Positions 1 through 5,446 of a stretch of 12,469 nucleotides of DNA are shown piece by piece (position 1 is the stretch's first letter; each line of letters starts with the position of its first letter). The notes below the pieces were generated by a model. The model was not told where the DNA came from and searched no databases. It worked only from the letters and a program-made list of their open reading frames with translations. The stretch is from the NCBI GenBank assembly GCA_008501575.1, contig QQUO01000123.1:1-12469 (forward strand). The letters run 5' to 3'. This DNA is from Pseudomonadota bacterium. GTDB lineage: Bacteria; Pseudomonadota; Gammaproteobacteria; Xanthomonadales; Marinicellaceae. The position numbers and the translations under genes are program-made.

Positions 1-269
1 CTCTCAAGGGTTTTCAATTGCGCTAAATCAATGTCCAATACCCGGCTTAATTTGCGGGCATGGTTTTCAGGCAAATAGCCGGTCTGTGTAAAATGACTAA
101 AACGCCTTAAGGCCTTATTAAAATTCGTAAAACCCATGCGTTTAACCAATTGCAGGTTATTTAATCCGGCTGCTTTTTGATGTTGCAGAATAAGCTCGAT
201 GATCGCTTTATTAATTTCTGTCGGTTGATGATTTGCTTTTAAATGGCTGACCCTGAAGTCTAATTTCAT
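1..269 (-). CDS. hypothetical HTH-like protein, partial (C-terminus off the window)
   Basis: An open frame of 89 complete codons starts at an ATG (269-267) and runs off the left edge without a stop. An AGGA ribosome-binding site (RBS) lies about 7 nt upstream, which fixes the start. The visible protein begins MKLDFRVSHLKANHQP. Residues about 36-89 read like a small all-helical DNA-binding fold: a helix with NNLQLVKRMGF, a turn, a basic helix NKALRRFSHF, then a helix HARKLSRVLDI. This pattern resembles Cro/XRE-type helix-turn-helix proteins, but I do not recognise the family, and the DNA-binding role is inference. A TATAAT-like box sits upstream at 344-339. It could belong to the transcription unit of the glycosylase gene that ends at 384, or use its own promoter. 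Confidence 0.6.
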   Translation of the reverse strand, partial: MKLDFRVSHLKANHQPTEINKAIIELILQHQKAAGLNNLQLVKRMGFTNFNKALRRFSHFTQTGYLPENHARKLSRVLDIDLAQLKTLE

Positions 270-300
270 GATGTTTTCCTATTTAGTAGTGATTTGATTT

Positions 301-344
301 AACGCCCTACAAGTCGGGTAAATGGCGTTTCTATGACTATTATA
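301..344 (-). promoter_or_regulatory. putative promoter -10 and leader stem-loop of the left-edge gene
   Basis: On the minus strand a perfect TATAAT occurs at 344-339, with no convincing -35 at 16-18 bp. The inferred leader then contains AACGCC paired with GGCGTT (301-306 with 324-329, 17-nt loop), ending about 30 nt before the start codon. There is no T-run, so it is not a terminator for the upstream glycosylase gene. The promoter is plausible; the hairpin may be fortuitous. Confidence 0.3.
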
Positions 345-383
345 AGATCAGCGCAACATCAGTAACAGCAAAAACCGGCAAGC

Positions 384-959
384 TTAGCTGTTGATGCGAC
401 AGGCCCTGACGCACTGTCTGAGTTCTGGTATAACTTCAGCCTCAAACCATGGGTTTTGTATTCGCCAGTAACGATTACGCGGCGAAGGATGTGGCAGTGG
501 GAAATATTTTGGCAGGTAATCCTGACGATTACGCACTGTTTCAGTCAGGGTTTTGGGCTTGTCTTTTAAATAGTAATTCTGGGCATATTGACCAATTAAC
601 AAGATTAACTCAAGGTTGGGCATCAGCGCCATTAGCGGTGCGTGCCATAAGGGCGCACATTCGGGTCTGGGTGGTAAATCGCCGGATCGGCCACGTCCGG
701 GATAACAAAAGCCCATGGGCACAATGGCAATCATCTCAGGGTTATAGAAAATATTTCGATCTATATTCAACCAGCGCCGCAATTCATCACCACTGGGGTC
801 ATTCCAGGGAATTCCGGTTTTATGAACTTTGCTACCCGGGGCTTGGCCAATGATTAAAATACGGCTTTGGCTGGATGCTTGTACCACCGGGCGTGGACCT
901 AACGGCAAATACGCTTCACAGACCCGGCATTGGCGAATTTGACCTAATAGCGACTGCAT
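384..959 (-). CDS. uracil-DNA glycosylase superfamily protein, Fe-S type
   Basis: This 191-residue protein has the hallmarks of the uracil-DNA glycosylase superfamily (COG1573-like), which removes uracil from DNA in base-excision repair. The water-activating motif is GQAPG at 38-42, followed by a conserved GIPWNDPSGDELRRWL stretch (49-64). The C-terminal leucine-loop-like motif is LPHPSPRN (about 154-161). Four cysteines at 11, 14, 85 and 101 give C-X2-C-X70-C-X15-C, the spacing of the [4Fe-4S] ligands in family 4 glycosylases. The active-site glutamate of classical family 4 (GEAPG) is Gln here, so activity or substrate may differ. The start ATG overlaps the stop of the upstream transporter gene (TAATG), implying translational coupling. 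Superfamily assignment is secure; exact substrate is not. Confidence 0.85.
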   Translation of the reverse strand: MQSLLGQIRQCRVCEAYLPLGPRPVVQASSQSRILIIGQAPGSKVHKTGIPWNDPSGDELRRWLNIDRNIFYNPEMIAIVPMGFCYPGRGRSGDLPPRPECAPLWHAPLMALMPNLELILLIGQYAQNYYLKDKPKTLTETVRNRQDYLPKYFPLPHPSPRNRYWRIQNPWFEAEVIPELRQCVRACRINS

Positions 960-1861
960 TAGATACTGGCTTTTAAAACGCGCGCACGCTGTCTTTTTAA
1001 CTGTGCTTCACGATGGGCAATATAGGCACCGGAAGCAAACACCACAGCGGCACCGACCAAGGTCCACTGATCAACCGTTTCATTAAAAAAGAACCACGCT
1101 AAAATAATCACAAACGGTAGCCGCGCAAAGTCAAAAGGCATCACCAATGACACTTCACTGCTGCGAATGGCATGGGTAAACAATAGATGGCCCATGCTGC
1201 CACAAAAGCCCAAAAGTATCAGTAAAAACCAGGTCCAGGCATCCGGCCACTGCCAAACAGTCAAAGCCACGGGAAAGGACAAAGGTGTCATCAATAACAC
1301 CATAAAGATTACGATGGTGTTAGGCCGTTCTGTGCGTGACAGGTTTTTAATGATGAGCACTGAAATGGCCATGGTGACCGCTGATAAAATTACCACCAAT
1401 GAAGGCCATAAATCACCATCCACTGTCGGTCTGAGAATTATCAGGGTGCCGATAAAACCGACCAGTACCGCCAACCAGCGGCGCAAATGCACCTTCTCTT
1501 TAAGTACCAAGGCGGCGCCAACGGTTACAAACAAAGGCACTGTAAAGCCCAAGGCAACGGCTTTGGCTAAAGGCAATACCGTTAAACCCCAAAAAAAACA
1601 CAGCATCGAGATTAAGCCTAACACAGCCCGCAAAAAAAACAGCGGCAAACGCGCCGTTCTAATCACATCCATGCCATATTATAGAAACCATGGCAGCATA
1701 AAAAGCAAACCAAAGACATTGCGAAAAAAAGCGATTTCAAAGACATGCAGCTGATTAGAGGCCGCCCGAATTAAAACCTTCATAACGCTAAAAGCCAAAG
1801 CAGCCAATAACATTAAGCCGATACCACGGAATATATTATGTCCGGATTTGCGAGACTGCAT
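959..1861 (-). pseudogene. EamA/DMT-family transporter gene with in-frame ochre codon
   Basis: Read from the ATG at 1861-1859, this is a normal-length (about 300-codon) drug/metabolite transporter of the EamA family. These are ten-helix inner-membrane proteins exporting amino acids or other small metabolites. The frame is broken only by TAA at 1681-1679 (codon 61), between ...FMLPWFL and YGMDVIRT.... Both sides are in the same frame and form one EamA protein: FRGIGLMLLAALAFSVMKVL is the first helix, and the paired repeats continue after the stop. A restart ATG exists at codon 64 (1672) but lacks an RBS and would omit the first two helices. No other lesion is visible, so the break is recent, a sequencing error, or read through. 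I chose the 1861 ATG over a TTG at 1906 because an extended -10 lies at 1905-1897. The gene ends in TAATG, overlapping the glycosylase start. Confidence 0.75.
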
Positions 1862-1896
1862 GGAAGTTGTTGGTAACACTTGGCAAGAATTGATGC

Positions 1897-1905
1897 ATTG
1901 TACCA
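1897..1905 (-). promoter_or_regulatory. extended -10 promoter for the EamA-uracil glycosylase unit
   Basis: The minus strand reads TGGTACAAT, an extended -10 (TG-N-TACAAT). Transcription would start near 1890, giving a leader of about 29 nt before the ATG at 1861. No good -35 is seen at 17 bp, which is tolerated in extended -10 promoters. Confidence 0.4.
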
Positions 1906-2121
1906 AAAGTTAATAAAGATACCATCAAAGCACCGGCTGAGTCGGCATAATTATGCAATTATTGACTGTTTTGCTTGTTTTTTTAAACATTTTTCCACGG
2001 CCGGATTAATACCGCGCAAACCCAGGTCACGCCTGCTTTTACCTTTATATTCAGTAACTTACAAATCAGCCTGCCTAACCTGATTTTAACATTTCAATAA
2101 CCTATCATTAACGGTGCGTCC

Positions 2122-2128
2122 CTATAAT
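2122..2128 (+). promoter_or_regulatory. putative sigma-S-like -10 of the BON gene
   Basis: CTATAAT (2122-2128) is a consensus -10 preceded by C, the base favoured just upstream of the -10 by the stationary-phase sigma factor. There is no TTGACA-like -35 at 16-18 bp. E. coli osmY is sigma-S dependent, which fits. The predicted start of transcription is near 2135. Confidence 0.45.
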
Positions 2129-2132
2129 GGAA

Positions 2133-2157
2133 ACCATCATGTCATTCGACATGTGGT
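2133..2157 (+). promoter_or_regulatory. leader hairpin or operator before the BON gene
   Basis: ACCA-t-CATGTC (2133-2143) is complementary to GACATG-TGGT (2148-2157). This gives ten base pairs with one bulged T (2137) and a 4-nt ATTC loop. It lies at the inferred 5' end of the mRNA, so it may stabilise the transcript as a 5'-terminal stem. As DNA, its core CATGTC-N4-GACATG is a perfect inverted repeat able to bind a dimeric regulator. Confidence 0.45.
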
Positions 2158-2187
2158 CTTACTTAATTGAATATGAGGATAATAATT

Positions 2188-2799
2188 ATGAAAACACATC
2201 AATCAAACAAGTTAAGAAATGCCATACGAACGACTATTTTGGCGGCATCTTTGGCAGTCACACCATACGCACTGGCGGATAATTCCCAGTATGATGGAGA
2301 CGACAAGTTAAGAGATGCATGGTTAGACGGTAAAGTAGAAACCGCACTGTTAGTAAACCGTCATTTAAATAACTTTAAAATCGACACCGACGTTAAAGGT
2401 CGAATTGTGGTGTTAACCGGTACTGTTAATTCTGAGATTGACAAGGAATTGGCCGGTGAAATCGCCAAAGGTATCAAAGGTGTTCATAAAGTTGATAACC
2501 AGTTGGTGGTTGAAAAACCTGACAAAATGAACCATGAAACGCATGTTGATCATGACGCTGATCGTTCATTTGGCAGCTGGTATAACGATGCCACCACCAC
2601 CGCAGCCATTAAATCTAAGTTGCTGTGGAATGGTGAAACATCCGGCTTAAAAGTGAACGTCGATACCATGTATGGCAAAGTCACATTAAATGGTAAGGTC
2701 AGCAGTTCCGCTGAGAAAGATTTGGTGGAGAAAATTGCTGAAAACACCGACGGTGTTCGCAGTGTTGACAACCAACTACAGGTTGTCAAAGATTCATAA
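2188..2799 (+). CDS. OsmY-like periplasmic protein with two BON domains
   Basis: This 203-residue exported protein begins with a basic n-region and hydrophobic core ending ...TPYALA, with likely cleavage after residue 30. Two BON domains follow, at about 47-109 and 134-200. Each shows the family pattern of a TA.K..L helix, then a GxVxLxGxV strand (VVLTGTV at 74-80, VTLNGKV at 165-171), then GVxxVDNQLxV (VHKVDNQLVV and VRSVDNQLQV). A histidine/aspartate-rich linker (about 115-126) joins them. BON proteins of the OsmY type act in the periplasm or at the membrane during osmotic and stationary-phase stress; the molecular activity is unsettled. GAGGA 8 nt before ATG 2188 decides this start over an upstream TTG at 2167. 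A DUF1328 gene follows in the same direction. Confidence 0.85.
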   Translation: MKTHQSNKLRNAIRTTILAASLAVTPYALADNSQYDGDDKLRDAWLDGKVETALLVNRHLNNFKIDTDVKGRIVVLTGTVNSEIDKELAGEIAKGIKGVHKVDNQLVVEKPDKMNHETHVDHDADRSFGSWYNDATTTAAIKSKLLWNGETSGLKVNVDTMYGKVTLNGKVSSSAEKDLVEKIAENTDGVRSVDNQLQVVKDS

Positions 2800-2813
2800 A
2801 TCGCCGTCAATTC

Positions 2814-2839
2814 GCCGGTGAAACTGAGGTTTCACCGGC
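2814..2839 (+). repeat. intercistronic perfect hairpin after the BON gene
   Basis: GCCGGTGAAAC (2814-2824) and GTTTCACCGGC (2829-2839) form a perfect 11-bp stem with a TGAG loop. No T-run follows, so it is not a classical terminator. It sits between the BON gene and the small DUF1328 gene. It could protect the 3' end of the upstream message or attenuate transcription into the second gene. Confidence 0.7.
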
Positions 2840-2869
2840 TCCTATAAATCAAATACGAGGGTTTTTATT

Positions 2870-3028
2870 ATGTTATATTGGGCATTGGTCTTTTTAGTCA
2901 TCGCCATCATCGCAGCCGTTTTAGGCTTTGGTGGAATCGCAGGTGCATCAGCAGGAATTGCGAAGATTATTTTCTTTATTTTCTTAATCCTTTTGGTGTT
3001 GTCCGTTCTCAGCCATCTATTCAGATAG
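2870..3028 (+). CDS. DUF1328 (YtjA-type) small membrane protein
   Basis: A short gene of 52 codons reads MLYWALVFLVIAIIAAVLGF, then a GGIAGASAGIAKI turn, then a second hydrophobic helix ending SHLFR. This is the conserved form of the DUF1328/YtjA family: two membrane helices joined by a Gly/Ala turn, usual length 50-60 residues. GAGG at 2857-2860 lies 9 nt before the ATG. These proteins are widespread in proteobacteria, usually beside other stress or envelope genes; no biochemical role is established. The gene is downstream of the BON protein and is closed by the terminator at 3044-3076. The antisense frame across it has no support. Confidence 0.85.
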   Translation: MLYWALVFLVIAIIAAVLGFGGIAGASAGIAKIIFFIFLILLVLSVLSHLFR

Positions 3029-3043
3029 CTGATTAGAAGCAAT

Positions 3044-3076
3044 AAAAAACCCCGCGCTAATGGCGGGGTTTTTTTT
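3044..3076. terminator. bidirectional Rho-independent terminator
   Basis: A run of six A, then CCCCGC (3050-3055), a 7-nt loop, GCGGGG (3063-3068) and eight T form a symmetric intrinsic terminator. It works rightward for the BON-DUF1328 unit and leftward for the DUF3185/MgtC/hemerythrin genes converging on it. Confidence 0.92.
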
Positions 3077-3091
3077 GCACTGTGTGGCTGG

Positions 3092-3292
3092 CTATTTTTT
3101 TAACAACATAACAATTCCCACCACAACAGCCACAGCACCACCAATCAGATAATACATGGTCTCATTACTGTAACGGCCGGTGACCGCTTCAGAAACCTCT
3201 TCTAATGGTGCATTAGCGGCATTAAAACCAAAATACACCAAAACGGCACCCACCACCAACAACACTAAACCGATAATTTTATTTGTACTCAT
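3092..3292 (-). CDS. DUF3185 family small membrane protein
   Basis: This 66-residue protein starts MSTNKIIGLVLLVVGAVLVYFGFNAANA. A polar middle follows with the family-typical EVSEAVTGRYSNE, then a second helix YYLIGGAVAVVVGIVMLL and a KK end. Two helices around an (E)VSE..TG segment is the DUF3185 pattern as I know it; function is unknown. The start is ATG 3292-3290, preceded by AGGAAG about 8 nt upstream. An upstream in-frame ATG would add 17 polar residues and has no better RBS. The gene lies 103 bp downstream of the MgtC gene with no terminator between, so it is probably the last gene of that unit. A small inverted repeat TGTAC-N5-GTACA sits in that gap. Confidence 0.8.
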   Translation of the reverse strand: MSTNKIIGLVLLVVGAVLVYFGFNAANAPLEEVSEAVTGRYSNETMYYLIGGAVAVVVGIVMLLKK

Positions 3293-3395
3293 AATAATCA
3301 CTTCCTCTATTGTCGAGAGACTTTTGTACTTTTGGTACATCATGTTAAAAATCTCTCATGCGTAAAATACGTTTCATAAAAACGCAACCGATCCA

Positions 3396-3896
3396 CTAAT
3401 TGGATGCGGATTTACTGTCATCATCGCAATCACCATTTTCTTTAACAATTTTCTTGGCATTAGATCCAAGTCGTAAAATCAAAAAATTAATAAACGCAAT
3501 AATAATGGCAATCTCAAATCGTTGCCACGCCACCGACATGCCGATGGCACCAGTGTTCCAAATACTGGCGGCATTGGCCAAACCCGATACTTTAGCGTCT
3601 TCTTTGGACTTTAAAATAGCGCCACCGCCGATAAAACCAATACCGGTCACAATACCGGCCATAAATTTGCCGGTGGCTTCTCCAGTGCCCAGAACATCCA
3701 AACACAATAAAGTATAAGAACAGGTGGCCACCGCCACCAAAGGGAAAGTCCGTACCCCACCACCGTTGGAATTGGCTTCTCGGTTAAACGCCACCGGCAA
3801 GGTTAATACCAGCGCAAAACAAATCAATAACAGGTGGCGTAATATTACACCCCAATCGATGTAATGCTCCACATTAATACCAAGAAAATCAAGCAT
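3396..3896 (-). CDS. MgtC/SapB family membrane protein
   Basis: This 166-residue inner-membrane protein matches MgtC/SapB. It has a first helix at about 17-36 and a conserved arginine-bearing loop NREANSNGGGVRTFPLVAVA (about 38-57). The signature GIVTGIGFIGGGAILK follows at 81-96, then the VSGLANAASIWNTGAIGMSVA segment (103-123) and a last helix (about 128-142). It has an acidic tail and lacks the long cytoplasmic domain of pathogen MgtC. The family is linked to magnesium limitation, acid stress and modulation of ATP synthase; the role here is not shown. The start ATG is 2 nt from the stop of the hemerythrin gene, and its GGAGA RBS lies at that junction. The two are therefore almost certainly one operon. 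Confidence 0.85.
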   Translation of the reverse strand: MLDFLGINVEHYIDWGVILRHLLLICFALVLTLPVAFNREANSNGGGVRTFPLVAVATCSYTLLCLDVLGTGEATGKFMAGIVTGIGFIGGGAILKSKEDAKVSGLANAASIWNTGAIGMSVAWQRFEIAIIIAFINFLILRLGSNAKKIVKENGDCDDDSKSASN

Positions 3897-3898
3897 CG

Positions 3899-4348
3899 TT
3901 AATCTCCGTTTTTGCGGGCATCTTTCATGGCATTCAGGTATTGATTGCCCAATTCTTCAGCCTGTTCGTCACTTAAGACGCCATTGGCTTTTGCAAAATA
4001 ATCACGCTCTTCCTCGGCTAAGTGATGTTGCACTTTTTCGGCTAAATTTTTAGCATGTTTTAACCAGGCAGATGAATCAAAATCAGCCGCCTTAACTTTA
4101 GCCACCAACTCTTCTATTTCGTGATGTTCGGCAATCCCGTGGCGGGCGTCGTCTTGGGTGGCGTCGATTTTAATCAAAGGCACATAAAAGTGACGTTCTT
4201 CGGCATCAGCGTGAATGGTCAGTTCTTGTGTGAGTTGTCGGAATAATTGCCGTCTTTCCTGAGAATCACCCTCAGTGGCCAGTATTTGACTCAATAAATC
4301 CCTCTGAATCCCATGGTCTAACTTAATGGCTTGGTCAATTTTCATCAT
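3899..4348 (-). CDS. hemerythrin HHE cation-binding domain protein
   Basis: This 149-residue soluble protein is predicted to be an all-helical hemerythrin-like bundle binding a di-iron centre. Candidate ligands are H12 (LDHGIQ), H46 and E50 (IHADAEERHFY), H75/H76 (EHHEIEEL), and H108/H109 with E113 (QHHLAEEE). Such proteins bind O2 or NO, or serve in redox and iron handling; the short cytosolic type here is not the Fe-S repair type (RIC/YtfE), whose N-terminal Cys domain is missing. Either of two adjacent ATGs may be used, with AGAGG about 12-15 nt upstream. It is the first gene of the unit with MgtC. Nearness to NnrS makes an NO/O2-related role possible but unproven. Confidence 0.85.
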   Translation of the reverse strand: MMKIDQAIKLDHGIQRDLLSQILATEGDSQERRQLFRQLTQELTIHADAEERHFYVPLIKIDATQDDARHGIAEHHEIEELVAKVKAADFDSSAWLKHAKNLAEKVQHHLAEEERDYFAKANGVLSDEQAEELGNQYLNAMKDARKNGD

Positions 4349-4383
4349 TATGTAGCATGACCTCTGGAATTAATGAGTTAATT

Positions 4384-4389
4384 ATTATA
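4384..4389 (-). promoter_or_regulatory. -10 box ahead of the hemerythrin-MgtC unit
   Basis: A perfect TATAAT on the minus strand lies between the stop of the upstream EamA gene (4427) and the hemerythrin start (4348). Transcription would begin near 4377. No clear -35 is seen, so an activator or alternative sigma factor may be needed. Confidence 0.4.
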
Positions 4390-4426
4390 AAGCAGCCTAC
4401 AAAAAAACACCATCCAAAATAAATAT

Positions 4427-5335
4427 TTAACTGTTCATTCTGATGGGTTTTTTACGCCTTATGGAAGCCACATAAATCCCCACCATAACCGCCAGAAACC
4501 CCAGAATATCAAGCATTGAAGTCGGTCGGCTGAAAAACACAACATCCCACAGCATCGATAGGGCCGGCTGTAACAGCAGTATCAATCCCACCAAAGAAGT
4601 GGCCAATAAGGGCATTGAACGGGTAATCACCACCCAACCCAAGACCTGACAAAACACCCCCAAACTTAGCATTGAAAACAAGGTTTGATTATCATGTATG
4701 ACAAAAGATTCACCCTCAAAGAAGGCCAATAATGCCAGAATTGCCGCACACATGAGCGACACCAGGCCTAAGTTCGACATTGGTGACAAGGTACTTTTCA
4801 TACCCTGTAATTGGCGCATAACCAACATAAAGCCGGTGTATGCCAGTGCCGTTAATAAGCCGTATATAACACCGGTTTGATAATCCGCATCAAAATTGGA
4901 CCAATCAACCCCGACCAATAAAAACAAGCCCATAAATGCCAAACCCAAGCCCGATAGAAACCGCCAGCCGACCCGTTCGCTCAAGAAAAGGACACCAAAT
5001 AAGGTCATAAAAAACACCTGAAAATTACCCAGTACAGTGGCCAATCCCGGCCCCACAAAAATAATACTGCGGTGCCACAACCATAAGTCCACAGCAAAAA
5101 AAGCCGCCGCCAGAAACAACTTAACAGTATAGGCACCACTGTGCCAGAGTTGCCGGCCGGTCATAACGCAGATAATCAACAGTAAACCACTGCCAATCGC
5201 CATGCGATAAAAACCACTGACTGTGGGTGCCAAATCCGCCAATTTCACCCAGACACTGGAGGTGCTGATTAAAATGGCGCCAAACAACAGTGCAAAGGCA
5301 GCGGATTGTCTTTGGTTTAAGTGATTAAATCCCAT
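4427..5335 (-). CDS. EamA/DMT-family transporter
   Basis: This intact 302-residue inner-membrane protein has about ten hydrophobic helices arranged as two EamA repeats. The first repeat holds GAILISTSSVWVKLA near residue 19, FYRMAIGSGLL near 42, and GNFQVFFMTLFGVLFLSERVG near 103. The second holds YGLLTALAYTGFMLVMRQ near 158 and SLVGLILLLQPALSMLWDVVFF near 246. It ends in a basic tail RRKKPIRMNS. The family exports amino acids, nucleobases or drugs; substrate cannot be told from sequence. It is distinct from the interrupted EamA gene at 959-1861, so it could in principle compensate for it. The RBS is weak. A promoter is visible upstream, shared in its intergenic region with the divergent NnrS gene. 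Confidence 0.85.
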   Translation of the reverse strand: MGFNHLNQRQSAAFALLFGAILISTSSVWVKLADLAPTVSGFYRMAIGSGLLLIICVMTGRQLWHSGAYTVKLFLAAAFFAVDLWLWHRSIIFVGPGLATVLGNFQVFFMTLFGVLFLSERVGWRFLSGLGLAFMGLFLLVGVDWSNFDADYQTGVIYGLLTALAYTGFMLVMRQLQGMKSTLSPMSNLGLVSLMCAAILALLAFFEGESFVIHDNQTLFSMLSLGVFCQVLGWVVITRSMPLLATSLVGLILLLQPALSMLWDVVFFSRPTSMLDILGFLAVMVGIYVASIRRKKPIRMNS

Positions 5336-5361
5336 GACATCATCGGTTTACGAGAACGTCC

Positions 5362-5390
5362 ATTATTATGACCTTTAGACCTGGATTCAA
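5362..5390 (-). promoter_or_regulatory. promoter of the EamA transporter gene
   Basis: On the minus strand TTGAAT (5390-5385), a 17-bp spacer and AATAAT (5367-5362) make a reasonable sigma-70 promoter. Transcription would start near 5355, about 20 nt before the ATG. The CRP/FNR-type site at 5399-5412 is centred about 50 bp upstream of this start and could also act on it. Confidence 0.5.
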
Positions 5391-5398
5391 TCCTTTTT

Positions 5399-5412
5399 TT
5401 GACCCAAGTCAA
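5399..5412 (+). promoter_or_regulatory. CRP/FNR-family (Dnr/FNR-type) binding site of NnrS promoter
   Basis: TTGAC-CCAA-GTCAA is a perfect 5-bp inverted repeat with a 4-bp centre, the form of FNR/Dnr/FixK boxes. Its centre (5405.5) is 41.5 bp before the start predicted from TATAAT at 5435-5440. That is the class II activator position, used when the regulator contacts RNA polymerase over a missing -35. Confidence 0.8.
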
Positions 5413-5434
5413 CACAACAATTTAAAACGGGTAC

Positions 5435-5440
5435 TATAAT
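5435..5440 (+). promoter_or_regulatory. -10 box of the NnrS gene
   Basis: Perfect TATAAT ends 6 nt before the ATG at 5447, so transcription is predicted to begin at about 5446-5447, on or beside the start codon. No -35 hexamer is present at the usual distance; the activator site occupies it. Confidence 0.65.
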
Positions 5441-5446
5441 GCCGCC

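Larger units (their letters stand above)
1862..2187. other. divergent intergenic region between EamA and BON genes
   Basis: There is no convincing gene in these 326 bases. They hold the leftward extended -10 (1905-1897), a perfect 12-bp palindrome GCATAATTATGC (1945-1956), and an AAATCAG/CTGATTT hairpin with a 10-nt loop (2063-2086) and no clear T-run. The rightward TATAAT (2123-2128) and the leader hairpin (2133-2157) of the BON gene follow. Short open frames here have no RBS or recognisable protein features. Confidence 0.5.

Noticed and set aside
449..853. 134-residue open frame on the plus strand
   Set aside because: It lies wholly antisense to the uracil-DNA glycosylase gene, has no RBS, and its product shows no family features.
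1672..1672. ATG at 1672 as the true start of a shorter transporter
   Set aside because: It has no RBS and would remove the first two helices; the upstream 60 codons are in the same frame and are clearly the missing N-terminus.
1167..1754. 195-residue plus-strand frame
   Set aside because: It is antisense to the EamA transporter; the Lys/Thr-rich product is what a hydrophobic membrane gene gives on its opposite strand.
2063..2086. AAATCAG/CTGATTT hairpin as a terminator
   Set aside because: The stem is only 7 A/T-rich pairs with a 10-nt loop, with no proper T-run and no gene ending just upstream.
2842..3042. 66-residue minus-strand frame
   Set aside because: It is the antisense shadow of the DUF1328 gene, which has a proper RBS and family signature.
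4879..4895. TTGAT...ATCAA as a second FNR-type site
   Set aside because: The half-sites are 7 bp apart instead of 4, and the sequence lies inside the EamA coding region.
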